Below are positions 27,634-38,745 of a DNA stretch of 64,000 nt, piece after piece. The notes under the pieces were generated by a model. The model worked only from the letters and a program-made list of their open reading frames with translations. It was not told the DNA's origin and made no database searches. A program made the position numbers and the translations under genes. Source of the stretch: Escarpia spicata (lineage: Eukaryota > Annelida > Polychaeta > Sabellida > Siboglinidae); the NCBI GenBank assembly GCA_963995525.1, contig OZ023216.1, forward strand, positions 33,837,774 to 33,901,773, read 5' to 3'. The first letter of the stretch is position 1. Each line of letters starts with the position of its first letter.

Positions 27634-27921
27634 TGTAGGGTTAGATAGAGAGAAAAAGTTGGGGTTAACCTCGCGAAAATGTTATAAAAAGTGGCGACGG
27701 CGGCGCGTGACACTGAGTAGGCGGCGGCTTATCGTGATCGGAATGTGAACAGAGAACAATGCCATTTCAAAAACAATAAACGAAAAGCTAAAAGCATGAA
27801 AGTAAGCGTTGTATATGAATAGTTAGGGCTCAGGAATCGTGTGGTGTAGTGATATTAAAGAAATTCGATGTAAAGCCACATTTGACGATGAATGTACTGG
27901 CATGACCGCTTAGTTTTTTTA
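27634..27921. repeat. Satellite linker (unit 2, first)
   Basis: Same ~288-bp linker as 13,596-13,882. Confidence 0.93.
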
Positions 27922-28915
27922 TAACATATAGACGGAAGGTTGGGACTCTGACAGCGTCCAGTCACCCCCATACACATAATTATAACATATAGACAGAAGG
28001 TTGGGACTCTGACAGTGTCCAGTCACCCCCATACACATAACATATAGACGGAAGGTTGGGATTCTGACAAGATCCAGTCACCCCCATACACATATAACAT
28101 ATAGACGGAAGGTTGGGACTCTGACAGGGTCCAGTCACCCCCATACACATATAACATATAGACGGAAGGTTGGGACTCTGACAGGGTCCAGTCACCCCCA
28201 TACACATATAACATATAGACGGAAGGTTGGGAATCTGACAGTGTCCAGTCACCCCCATATACATATAACATATAGACGGAAGGTTGGGACTCTGACAGGG
28301 TCCAGTCATCCCCATACACATATAACATATAGACGGAAGGTTGGGACTCTGACAGGGTCCAGTCACCCCCATACACATATAACATATAGACGGAAGGTTG
28401 GGAATCTGACAGTGTCCAGTCACCCCCATATACATATAACATATAGACGGAAGGTTGGGACTCTGACAGGGTCCAGTCATCCCCATACACATATAACATA
28501 TAGACGGAAGGTTGGGACTCTGACAGGGTCCAGTCACCCCCATACACATATAACATATAGACGGAAGGTTGGGACTCTGACAGGGTCCAGTCACCCCCCA
28601 TACACATATAACATATAGACGGAAGGTTGGGACTCCGACAGGGTCCAGTCACCCCCATACACATATAACATATAGACGGAAGGTTGGGACTCTGACAGTG
28701 TCCAGTCACCCCCATATACATATAACATATAGACGGAAGGTTGGGACTCTGACAGTGTCCAGTCACCCCCATACACATATAACATAGAGACGGAAGGTTA
28801 GCACTCTGACAGGGTCCAGTCACTCCCATACACATATAACATATATACTGAAGGTTGGGACTCTGACAGGGCCCAGTCACCCCCATACACATATAACATA
28901 TAGACGGAAGGTTGG
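27922..28915. repeat. 57-bp satellite array, block 2 (unit 2 and beyond)
   Basis: About 17 monomers. The block runs through the 21-bp seam at 28,829-28,849 without interruption. From there it continues with gaaggttggg, unlike unit 1, where the array stops and a new unit starts. An extra C in one monomer (near 28,596) joins two repeat frames. Confidence 0.97.
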
Positions 28916-29203
28916 GTGTAGGGTTAGATAGAGAGAAAAAGTTGGGGTTAACCTCGCGAAAATGTTATAAAAAGTGGCGAAGGCGGCGCGTGACACTGAG
29001 TAGGCGGCGGCTTATCGTGATCGGAATGTGAACAGAGAACAATGCCATTTCAAAAACAATAAACGAAAAGCTAAAAGCATGAAAGTAAGCGTTGTATATG
29101 AATAGTTAGGGCTCAGGAATCGTGTGGTGTAGTGATATTAAAGAAATTCGATGTAAAGCCACATTTGACGATGAATGTACTGGCATGACCGCTTAGTTTT
29201 TTT
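28916..29203. repeat. Satellite linker (third in direct orientation)
   Basis: Same linker, with gtggcgaaggcggcg in place of gtggcgacggcggcg. Linker plus following array makes another higher-order repeat that unit 1 lacks. Confidence 0.93.
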
Positions 29204-29969
29204 ATAACATATAGACGGAAGGTTGGGACTCTGACAGCGTCCAGTCACCCCCATACACATAATTATAACATATAGACAGAAGGTTGGGACTCTGACAGTG
29301 TCCAGTCACCCCCATACACATAACATATAGACGGAAGGTTGGGATTCTGACAAGATCCAGTCACCCCCATACACATATAACATATAGACGGAAGGTTGGG
29401 ACTCTGACAGGGTCCAGTCACCCCCATACACATATAACATATAGACGGAAGGTTGGGACTCTGACAGGGTCCAGTCACCCCCATACACATATAACATATA
29501 GACGGAAGGTTGGGAATCTGACAGTGTCCAGTCACCCCCATATACATATAACATATAGACGGAAGGTTGGGACTCTGACAGGGTCCAGTCATCCCCATAC
29601 ACATATAACATATAGACGGAAGGTTGGGACTCTGACAGGGTCCAGTCACCCCCATACACATATAACATATAGACGGAAGGTTGGGACTCTGACAGTGTCC
29701 AGTCACCCCCATATACATATAACATATAGACGGAAGGTTGGGACTCTGACAGTGTCCAGTCACCCCCATACACATATAACATAGAGACGGAAGGTTAGGA
29801 CTCTGACAGGGTCCAGTCACTCCCATACACATATAACATATATACTGAAGGTTGGGACTCTGACAGGGACCAGTCACCCCCATACACATATAACATATAG
29901 ACGGAAGGTTAGGACTCTGACAGGGCCCAGTCCCCCCATACACATATAACATATAGACGGGAGGTTGGG
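29204..29969. repeat. 57-bp satellite array, block 3
   Basis: About 13 monomers in direct orientation, ending in a partial linker (gtgtaggattagatagagag) that leads into a palindrome centre. Confidence 0.96.
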
Positions 29970-30085
29970 TGTAGGATTAGATAGAGAGAAAAAGTTGGGG
30001 TTAACCTCGCGAAAATTTTATATTTTCTGAAAATTTAAATTTTCGCGAGGTTAACCCCAACTTTTTCGCTCTATCTAACCCTACA
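29970..30085. repeat. Palindrome centre 1
   Basis: The linker start reads inward to ggggttaacctcgcgaaaat, then a short spacer containing tatattttctgaaaattt, then aaattttcgcgaggttaacc and the linker start reversed. Symmetry centre is near 30,027. Arms continue outward into satellite monomers on both sides. Confidence 0.92.
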
Positions 30086-30354
30086 CCCAACCTTCCGTCT
30101 ATATGTTATATGTTTATGGGGGTGACTGGACACTGTCAGAGTCCCAACCTTCCGTCTATATGTTATATGTGTATGGGGGTGACTGGACACTGTCAGAATC
30201 CCAACCTTCTGTCTATATGTTATATGTGTATGGGTGTGACTGGACACTGTCCGGGTCCTAACCTTCCGTCTATATGTTATATGTGTATGGGGGTGACTGG
30301 GCCCTGTCAAAGTCCTAACCTTCCGTCTCTATGTTATATGTGTATGGGGGTGAC
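30086..30354. repeat. 57-bp satellite array, inverted block A
   Basis: About 4.7 monomers in reverse orientation (ccaaccttccgtctatatg). It ends abruptly at gggggtgac and continues directly as aatgccatttcaaaaac, the middle of the linker in direct orientation. That marks a rearrangement breakpoint near 30,352. Confidence 0.93.
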
Positions 30355-30516
30355 AATGCCATTTCAAAAACAATAAACGAAAAACTAAAAGCATGAAAGT
30401 AAGCGTTGTATATGATTAGTTAGGGCTCAGGAATCGTGTGGTGTAGTGATATTAGAGAAATTCGATGTAAAGCCACATTTGATGATGAATGTACTGGCAT
30501 GACCGCTTAGTTTTTT
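30355..30516. repeat. Partial linker, direct orientation
   Basis: The distal half of the ~288-bp linker (aatgccatttc to ccgcttagtttttttat), joined on its left to an inverted array instead of its normal first half. Confidence 0.9.
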
Positions 30517-30712
30517 TATAACATATAGACGGAAGGTTGGGACTCTGACAGTGTCCAGTCACCCCCATACACATATAACACACAGACGGAAGGTTGGGAC
30601 TCTGAGAGTGTCCAGTTGCCCCCACACACATATAACATATAGACGGAAGGTTGGGACTCTGACAGCGTCCAGTCACCCCCATAAACATATAACATATAGA
30701 CGGAAGGTTGGG
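30517..30712. repeat. 57-bp satellite array, direct block 4
   Basis: About 3.4 diverged monomers in direct orientation (for example acacacagacggaagg and ccagttgcccccac). Confidence 0.93.
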
Positions 30713-30834
30713 TGTAGGGTTAGATAGAGAGAAAAAGTTGGGGTTAACCTCGCGAAAATTTAAACAACCACAAGGTGGTTGTATAAATTTTCAGAAAATA
30801 TAAAATTTTCGCGAGGTTAACCCCAACTTTTTCT
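30713..30834. repeat. Palindrome centre 2 with embedded hairpin
   Basis: The same linker arms as centre 1 in mirror orientation. The spacer is the reverse complement of the centre 1 spacer plus about 23 bp that form a perfect hairpin, acaacca (30,764-30,770), loop caagg, tggttgt (30,776-30,782). Confidence 0.92.
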
Positions 30835-31245
30835 CTATGTTATATGTGTATGGGAGTGACTGGACCCTGTCAGAGTCCTAACCTTCCGTCTCTATGTTAT
30901 ATGTGTATGGGGGTGACTGGACACTGTCAGAGTCCCAACCTTCCGTCTATATGTTATATGTATATGGGGGTGACTGGACACTGTCAGAGTCCCAACCTTC
31001 CGTCTATATGTTATATGTGTATGGGGGTGACTGGACCCTGTCAGAGTCCCAACCTTCCGTCTATATGTTATATGTGTATGGGGGTGACTGGATCCTGTCA
31101 GAATCCCAACCTTCCGTCTATATGTTATGTGTATGGGGGTGACTGGACACTGTCAGAGTCCCAACCTTCTGTCTATATGTTATAATTATGTGTATGGGGG
31201 TGACTGGACGCTGTCAGAGTCCCAACCTTCCATCTATATGTTATA
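30835..31245. repeat. 57-bp satellite array, inverted block B
   Basis: About 7 monomers in reverse orientation. The left edge lacks the linker piece expected by symmetry (ctctatgtt instead of ctctctatctaaccc), a small deletion. The right edge enters the inverted unit arm. Confidence 0.95.
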
Positions 31246-32665
31246 AAAAACTAAGCGGTCATGCCAGTACATTCATCGTCAAATGTGGCTTTACATCGAA
31301 TTTCTCTAATATCACTATACCACACGATTCCTGAGCCCTAACTAATCATATACAACGCTTACTTTCATGCTTTTAGCTTTTCGTTTATTGTTTTTGAAAT
31401 GGCATTGTTCTCTGTTCACATTCTGATCACGATAAGCCGCCGCCTACTCAGTGTCACGCGCCGCCGTCGCCACTTTTTTGACGGCGCGCACATTCCACCG
31501 TTACCGCTTATATAGAGCAGCGAATCGTTCAGCGATGATAAAACACCGGTATGCTCGGTCGCTCCCACATTGCGGAGTCCTCGCCCTATCACGCCGCTGC
31601 CACCAACTAGCAGCCACGACGTTGACGATTTTGAGAACTGCCTACAAGAAAGACCGCCCCGTCGGAATCTTTCAGCGATGATATCACACCGATATGCTCG
31701 ATCGCGCCCACATTGAGGGGCCCTCTCCCGATTGCGTCGCCACCACCACCACCAACTAGCAGCCACGATCCTGACGCTTTTGAGGATGACACCAGCCTCG
31801 TGTCTTCGTATTTACAACGTGGCAGTGATGGATTGTGGTATACGCCAATCCCACGGGATGAGGTGTATCAACGACGCGGCGTTTCGTTTTGATCGTACCA
31901 TTATATTTTAAACGCACAACGCATTCCGTCTCACCGCTAGCCGAAGCAGAAAATTATTATTTTAAACGCACAACCCATTCCGTTTCAGCCGCAGAATATT
32001 TATGCATTGGTTTCGTTTTGGTCACACTGCTAACGCACAGCGCCTAATAGCCAGCTAGGCGGCCGCGCTAGGCTCATAGTCCACTCCAGCCGGTCGCTTA
32101 GCAACACTGCTGCTGCTGTTAACATAGGGTACGGCGGGGCAGGGCTGACGAGGGGGCTAATCTGCACACAGTGGTTTTAGCGCGGTTATATACAATAAAC
32201 GCATTATTGCTTACGTAAGCACAATAGGTAGTACGACGTTGATCGCTAGGGAAAATAATCACTGTACTCACCGCTAGGTGGCACCTCAATTGTACTTAAA
32301 GAGGGGTAATCCATCACGTTTTTTATAAGTAGGTTCCCGAAAACGTTTAGTGGAAAATAATCACTGTACTCACCGCTAGGTGGCACCTCAATTGTACTTA
32401 GAAAATAATCACTTTACTCACCGCTAGGTGGCACCTCAATTGTACTTAGAGAGGGGTAATCCATCACGTTTTTTATAAGTAGGTTCCCGAAAACGTTTAG
32501 TGTCACAAAAGCCTTTGATCTTTTTTTATAAGTAGGTTCCCGAAAACGTTTAGGGTTAATTAGGGGTAATACAAAACTTTTTTTATGCATAGAGTTGTGC
32601 CTAAAGGTCACCAAAAAGGTCAATGTTGAGCCTCCAGAGAGCCTCTATAGTACTGCGGTGGCTAA
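31246..32665 (-). repeat. Inverted copy of the unit's right-hand arm
   Basis: Reverse complement of about 11,785-13,056 (and 25,823-27,094), more diverged than units 1 and 2 are from each other. It contains the GC-rich 149-bp repeat with a TATATAAG box (31,507-31,515), the 54-bp repeat and three copies of the region around ccgctaggtggcac. Homology ends near agagagcctctatag at about 32,650-32,665, where both flanks become unrelated. Confidence 0.93.
32271..32434 (+). promoter_or_regulatory. Triplicated CTCF-like motif region
   Basis: ccgctaggtggcac occurs at 32,271-32,284, 32,373-32,386 and 32,421-32,434, each followed by ctcaattgtactta. The direct units have one copy. The local triplication is plain; CTCF binding is conjecture. 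Confidence 0.3.
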
Positions 32666-33360
32666 TCGAAATATACACATGTTGATGACGTTTTTCTTGC
32701 ATCTATTCACTCGGCGTAACAAATCAAAGTCTGACGGACAGTCCCGAATATTCATGAGCATGCCTTATACGGATCGTGAAGGTGGGGCGAAAGTTATTTT
32801 TTCGATATATTATGAGGGTCATTAGTGATAAATAAAACATAATTCTAATGAAATAAAGGCGTATCATAACATGAGATAATCATATAAACAGGATTGTGTT
32901 ATAATTGCGTACATTACAAAGAGTTTAAAAGTATAAAAGAATCGCTTTAAGCGATCACACGTACGTGCCGGTGAAGAAGTGGTGTGACGTCACGGTGGAT
33001 CGCCGTGGTGTGTTATGCACCGTCTAATATTCAACCCGCTTTGTTTAATAATCAGTAAGATGTTACATAGCATGAGACCATTTCACGCAGGGTTGTGTAA
33101 GTGTTTTATTTTTATTTTACTTTGTGCTACTCACCAATCATACTATCGGACACACCAATTTACGTCGGCGCATTGTTGCTTCGATTCTGCGCCGTGAAGT
33201 GGCAGCACGTTTTCGCCTCCTCACAGCTGCCTGGAATGATAGCACATTGGAATGTTTGCCAGTAGTCTCGGTTTACTCCGAATTCGCAAATCGTACAATT
33301 GTCACTTGAGAAACTTTGTGTTATATTTTTGTTATAAAGAAAATTTTTATGACCTGAATT
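32666..33360. other. No recognisable feature
   Basis: Short open frames only (for example 32,595-32,825 and 33,015-33,197), none with a recognisable domain. Confidence 0.6.
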
Positions 33361-33556
33361 TCAACAAAAAATATACGAAGAAGAAGAACGAACGAACGAA
33401 GAACGAAGAAGTTTATTGACCCCATGTAAGTACAATTTTGTCATCCTTCCTTGTATGAATACAATAAAACATATATAAACACAAATATTCATATACGCAT
33501 GGTACATCATTCGTATGTAATTCAGTAATTTGCTGAATAAAAATAATTAATATAAT

Positions 33557-33635
33557 TATTTGAAACGTAATATATACCAGACGGGATCGGTGATTCCTAT
33601 TAAGACAAAATGTCCCTATCACAGGAGTCACCCCA
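33557..33635. repeat. Dispersed ~85-bp repeat, copy outside the unit
   Basis: Matches 6,012-6,100 and its unit 2 copy (atttgaaacgtaata..., cacaggagtcacccc). Located within the LINE 3' region. Confidence 0.75.
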
Positions 33636-33724
33636 GTGTGTCCGTGTGTCCGTGTGTCCGTGTGTCCGTGTGTCCGTGTGTCCGTGTGTCCGTGTGTCCG
33701 TGTGTCCGTGTGTCCGTGTGTCCG
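33636..33724. repeat. 8-bp minisatellite (GTGTCCGT)n
   Basis: About 11 perfect 8-bp repeats. All open frames across it are repeat artefacts. Confidence 0.97.
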
Positions 33725-35175
33725 AGTGTGTGTTCGTGCATGCGAGTGTACTGTTTTTTGCTTTGCATGTACGTATACACATGTATACAATCTTAACCTA
33801 GCGTCATTGTAATTGATTACACATTCTCAATACTTCATTTATTATATGTTTTGCTGACGTGTATAACAGTTTGATAGTGTGCACATGTAATCGTATTTTT
33901 GTAAGAAATAATGTTTCACATATATATTGAAAAACATCGCATACTGTGGGTGTGTATCTTATCTTTAATTAAACAGGGTGTGTTATTTATAGCGTGTGGC
34001 AAGTTGTGTTTCAAACATTTCGTTGCAAACTCTTGCTCACTTCTGAAAGTATATATATTTTGTGTTTTCCGAGTGTCGTAGTTATGTATGCTATCTTTTG
34101 GGACAATTTGCCATTTTAATAACTAATCCGGTAGATTTTGTTGAATATATATGAAGTAAAATTTAAATTCTTGTAGCTTTAAGATGTCTTCCACTTTTAA
34201 CAGGTTAAGTTTGTTTTAAATGGTTCAGTATGTGGGTTATATTTGCTTAGTGTTATCATTCGCATTGCTTTCTTTTGAATTTTCGTAATTCTGTTTCCCT
34301 GATAACCCCATGCCGTAATGCAATAATTAATGTGAGATAATAGTAACGAGTTATATAACAACACTTTTATTTGTAGTGGTAGTGCGTATTTTAATCTATT
34401 CAATATGCCAATTATTTTGGAACATTTATTTGATATTTTTCAGTGTGCTTTTTCCAATTTAAGTTTGAGTCAAAAGTCAACACTGAGAAGTTAAATTCGT
34501 TTTCAATATTTATATCATCTATTTTAAGTGTAACAGTCGCTGTGCGTTTATTTGGCATATGGAAAATCATATATTTTTATTTGTTTTTATTCAGCGATAG
34601 TTGATAAATTAGTTTATAATGTAGCCATTCAATAACTTTAGGGAGTTCTTCATTTATTCAGGATTGTATATTTTTATTTTCGGGGTTGTCATTAAAAGAT
34701 TTTAAAGTACTAAATAGTGTTGTGTCATCTGTATACATAATAAAATCGAACTTATAACTGGCTTGTGAGAAATCGTTAATATATATAAAACAAACAATAG
34801 TGGTCCGAGTATTGAGCCTTGAGGACCGTCAATAGTTACTGATAAAATGTCTGACTTTATGTCTTCTCTTTCAATATATAGTTTTCTATTATGTAAATAA
34901 CTATTAAATAATTGTAGTGTTGAACCTTTTAGGCCATAGTATTTTAATTTATTTAGTAGAATATTATGAATAACGGTGTCAACTGCCAATAAGTACGTCA
35001 TTTGTATCCATTTGAGTTATTATTCTATCAATTAGCTCAAGTGCAGCATATTCAGTAGAATGTTTAGATCTAAAGCCATACTGATTATCAAAAGTTTTAA
35101 GTCGTTAAATTATGATGATAATTGTGTAAAAAATATCTTCTCAAGTACTTTTGATATAGAAGGACGATATACGAC

Positions 35176-35550
35176 GACGGAATGCACGAACGCACCATGT
35201 GTTCGCATCCATTTTTGATGGCTTGACGAAACTTTTGCTACGCAATAGATCACGTACATAAATTATGTCAATTGATGAATCAAGTACATTGCAGTTTGCC
35301 TACGTCAGTCACAATCAAAATGATGCGTGTAACCTCTATCAAGCCTTGCCTTACCAACAATCTAATTACATATAACTGAGCAAACGTGTGTATTTCCTCT
35401 TAGACGACTTACACCAAGGGCGCCAAACTTTCTGTCCACGAGTATATAATGTAGTAATATTTTTTTTTTAAATACCCTATATATATCCAGATGTATCACC
35501 TTTTATAAGTTAAATTAATTTATGTATCCAGTACGTCGCCGTTTGCGTAC
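35176..35550. other. No recognisable feature
   Basis: AT-rich. No domain or repeat recognised. Confidence 0.55.
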
Positions 35551-35554
35551 GTTA

Positions 35555-36125
35555 CTTATTATTTATTTATTTATTATAAAGCATTTATAGAGCGCCGTGT
35601 GTCCGGATAACAAACCTGCTCAAAGGCGCTGATAACCGTAGAGTATAAGTAAAATCCATTAAATGACCTAAAACATATTAAATAGAAAGGTAAAAGAAAA
35701 TTATTTAAAAGTAGCATATAAAAATTACGTAAAATGTCAGTTAGATAAACCTGAATAAAAATTAATATATATATATATATATATATTTACAAGTGTATAT
35801 ATTATACATAAGATAAATGAATTAGCCGTTTAAATACCTAAAATAAATAATATGTTTAAATAAAATATACTAAATACATATAATTTGCTAATTAAAATAA
35901 ATAAATAAATAACTGCAACCTAAGTACATAACCGAATGTCAACATTGCACAAATGTCACTGATGCGGACTGCAAAGTTCTTTGAAAGCCTTTCGAAATAA
36001 GTGTCTTTAAGAGCGATTTGAAAGTGGCAACGCAGTTTGCATGCCTGACTGCATGAGGCAGGGCATTCCACAGGATCGGGCCAACCACCAAGAAGGAACG
36101 ACGACAATCAATGTTACCAACGTTA
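35555..36125 (-). mobile_element. LINE 3' end fragment (L2/CR1-like tail)
   Basis: Minus strand 36,000-36,110 reads RRSFLVVGPILWNALPHAV and RHANCVATFKSLLKT. This fits the terminal motif RSF.V..P.LWN.LP...R.A.....FK..LKT.L of L2/CR1-type ORF2 proteins. The remaining ~430 bp are 3' untranslated sequence ending in a TAAA-rich tail at 35,555-35,575 (ttatttatttattta on the plus strand). It is truncated just upstream of this motif. Confidence 0.7.
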
Positions 36126-36790
36126 CAATCAAAATATGTTGCGCTTGATTTCCGTCAAGCTTTACCTTTGGCACCAATCTTAATAACGGTTATATAAGTG
36201 AATTACATTTAGAATTGTTGCATGGCATCTCAAAAACCAAGCATCCCTGCACACAGTTATCACTTTTAAAACTTTGCTTGATATTCTTATTATAAAGAAA
36301 AACTGTTGTTTTCGGAAAGTAAACAAATTATACAAACAACGACGGAATGCACGAAGGGACAACGTCTTTGGCATCCGCTTCCACTTGTTATGGCATGGCG
36401 GGGGTTTTGTTAGGTAGGGTAGAGTAGGGGGACTAGCCGACCGTAAGCGCAAAACGACATAACTCGTAAAATAAACATTTATTCACAAAAATATTTCATC
36501 AGACAGAAACCTGTATATGTTCCACATTACAAGTGTGTCATAGAGCATTCCAGTAATGTTATGTGCTAAAAACAAAATATGTTCTGGTAGGCGCATTACC
36601 CCGCTTGGTGAGGCAATACGCCCAGTGAACGGGGCCAATATCCTACAGGTGGGCCTATTGCCCCGTACTCAATTAATTACATGCAAGAGAATGTCAAATC
36701 AATCTTACTTCAACAATGAATATGTGTAGTATTATCTAGTACTATTAAAATGTCACCACACCACAGTCCTTCGTAAATAAACTGACAACG
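36126..36790. other. No recognisable feature
   Basis: Only short open frames. A stretch near 36,590-36,665 is relatively GC-rich without a recognisable motif. Confidence 0.5.
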
Positions 36791-36793
36791 ATG

Positions 36794-36913
36794 TGACATG
36801 CCTTGAAAAGGGTGTCCTGACATGCCTTGAAAAGGGTGTCCTGACATACCTTGAAAAGGGTGTCCTGACATACCTTGAAAAGGGTGTCCTGACATACCTT
36901 GAAAAGGGTGTCC
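36794..36913. repeat. 24-bp minisatellite
   Basis: Five copies of tgacataccttgaaaagggt plus gtcc, with catgcc or catacc variants. Since 24 is a multiple of three, it yields a GHPFQGMS peptide repeat on the minus strand that should not be read as a protein. Confidence 0.97.
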
Positions 36914-37073
36914 AATCAATCTTCATTCGCAATTAAATAGTTATACCTTCCCCTAGACTTACTCTTAGCCTTGTCCAGTTGGGTTTGGAGATGTTGTTTG
37001 AATGGCGACGATGTGATATATAACCTCCGTGAGTATGAGCATGGCGTGAAAGCGAGGCTTGAGCATAAATTCT

Positions 37074-37221
37074 GAGCACCGAGCACCGTGCACCGTGCAC
37101 CGAACACCGAGCACCGAGCACCTAGCACCGAGCACCGAGCACCGAGCACCGAGCACCGAGCACCGAGCACCGAGCACCGAGCACCGAGCACCGAGCACCG
37201 AGCACCGAGCACCGAGCACCG
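37074..37221. repeat. 7-bp minisatellite (GAGCACC)n
   Basis: About 21 heptamers, nearly perfect from 37,131 onward and degenerate before. Seven-bp periodicity gives multi-frame open reading on both strands. Confidence 0.97.
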
Positions 37222-37422
37222 GATACGGCTTTATAACCTCGGACCCTGGTCCTTGATCTGGATCTTGCGTTCTTCGAAAGTGGGCAACGTTTTGTGATGA
37301 CTTGTCCCACCAGCATGCGGTTGCAGCTTTGTAAACCAGAAGGTCCAGCAACAGCACTCGGTACCGGGGAAGCAGTGGGCGCTGGGCCAACATTCGACAC
37401 CAAGACTGCAGCTGGCTCCTGG

Positions 37423-38745
37423 TCAGGAGACACCCCGTGACGCCAGTAGGCGCTCGAACTGCAATTGGCAACGGGGCAACATTCTGTATCTGGTCAGCAA
37501 ACGACAACGTGGCAGCAGTCGGTGCGTCATCAGGTGCACGTTGATCGCCAACCATATGTACATCGGCACGCATGTTGGCCTGGTCCACTTCAGCGGGTAG
37601 GGCTTCCTCGGTGACTTCTGCGGCCGTGAACTCCTCATCACCAAAGACGCTGTCATCAAAAAGCCATAGCCCACATGACTGAAATCCGTTGATCGCCTTG
37701 CTCGGGGAAGATGTGCGTACGTAGGCAGTGTCCCTGCCATTTCATAAAATGTGATCCTCTTACCCGGGTTCGAAACCATACACGCGTCTGATGCCGCCGC
37801 CTACGCACTTTTCAATGTCTTGAAAAATGTCCTGTCTAGAGGCTGCATTTTGTGCGTGCAGTGAGGTGGCAACGTCACCATGTCGATTCCATTGGACCTG
37901 GCATATTCAGCAGCTACTAAGGTCTTGTAACTGTGGTGACCGTCCATCACGATTATGTGACGGTTTGTCTGTAAGTGGCTGAGCCACGTCAGAAACATCT
38001 CCGCATCCACCCAACCGCTTGAATTTGCTTGACCGAGAGGTAGTTGTGGCGCCCCATTCATCAGCACTTCCACCATGCGCTTGCGTGAAAAAAGAAACAT
38101 TGGGGGCAGGTATGCTCTCACAGCACTCATGGCACAAACGACTGTCACGGTCTTGCCACGTTCGGCGCTTGTTATCTTCGTCACATGTCTAACCCCCTTC
38201 GACGCCACGATGTTGCTTGGCCGGTGGATGGCTTGTATTTGTTCTGTTGGAGTAAAGCTAGGATTCCATATGTATGGATAGAGCATGCGGATGCGGCATG
38301 CGGCAAAACAATGAATATAGTGCCCGGTGAAAATTAACAAAGTAGTTCCAAACATGCATAGGCGGATGAGTATTGTCGTGCGGATGCGGCTGCGGCGATT
38401 CAAATCGTACACACGAATCGGATAGGAAATTTCCAGTAGTGGCGTCACTACAGAGGTATTCCCCATTTCGATTGCGTTTCCGTACGCGTTTCCGACATAT
38501 GGAATCGTAGCTTAATTCTTTGTAAATTGCAAAGAACCTCGCAACTTTCTTATTGAAACTCACGGCCCTGGCGAAGCTTGTGCCTTGAGGCCGTCGTGTG
38601 CTCAGTTCGGGATGCCTGCGCATGAAGTCTGCTAACCAGTCTCTCCCTGACAGTTTTGCCGTCCGTCTGGTTAAACGGGTTGACGATTCCCAAAGCCTCA
38701 ACCACGTCGAATGCCAGGCAGCGGACATCCAATGGGGGTAAGGCC
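37423..38745 (-). pseudogene. pogo-like transposase pseudogene, split by an insertion
   Basis: Minus strand, in order: a DNA-binding part reading DVRCLAFDVVEALGIVNPFN (near 38,680-38,735) and, in another frame, LSGRDWLADFMRRHPELSTR plus GTSFARAVSFNKKVARFF (38,513-38,653). This is the CENP-B/Tc5-type HTH pattern. A catalytic part at 37,804-38,250 contains TSAERGKTVTVVCAMSA, YLPPMFLFSRKRM, SSGWVDAEMFLTWL, IIVMDGHHSYK and LPPHCTHKMQPLDRTFFKTL. The segment with the first catalytic Asp is replaced by an insertion. The second Asp (VMDGH) and the Asp of QPLD remain. A C-terminal part (MVSNPGKRITFYEMAGTL) is out of frame after a stop. Multiple breaks, so non-functional. Confidence 0.88.
38255..38513. 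mobile_element. 259-bp element with 18-bp inverted ends inside the transposase
   Basis: Ends aagctaggattccatatg (38,255-38,272) and catatggaatcgtagctt (38,496-38,513) are inverted repeats with one mismatch. Transposase homology stops at the right end (FFAIYKE) and resumes at the left end (FTPTEQ). The interior has gcatgcggatgcggc motifs and a ~55-bp piece (gcgattcaaatcgta, cgaatcggataggaaat) matching 10,441-10,505 in unit 1 and its unit 2 copy. This suggests a dispersed non-autonomous family. Confidence 0.7.

Larger units (their letters stand above)
33362..35175 (-). mobile_element. CR1/jockey-type LINE, decayed, 5'-truncated
   Basis: Minus-strand reverse transcriptase pieces occur in order. 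SKVLEKIF lies near 35,140. Then AVDTVIHNILLNKLKYYGLKG, NSYLHNRKLYIE and DGPQGSILGPLLFVLYI (34,780-35,000) include the motif-B region, with D for V at the first position of VPQG. LKYALPLQIKVLLYNSLLL, SHINYCITAWGY and KIQKKAMRMITLSKYNPHTE follow (34,200-34,400). Frameshifts and stops separate the pieces, and the YADD segment (near 34,720) is damaged. The 3' end has gtcaataaacttcttcgttc followed by a CTTC-rich tail at 33,362-33,412. An 8-bp minisatellite and an 80-bp dispersed repeat lie inside the 3' region. Confidence 0.85.

Noticed and set aside
36710..36919. GHPFQGMS repeat peptide
   Set aside because: A 24-bp minisatellite read in one frame; too few copies and no surrounding gene.
37750..37770. 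cgggttcgaaaccatac as a tRNA B box
   Set aside because: It lies in the coding sequence of the pogo-like transposase C-terminus, and no A box or cloverleaf was seen.
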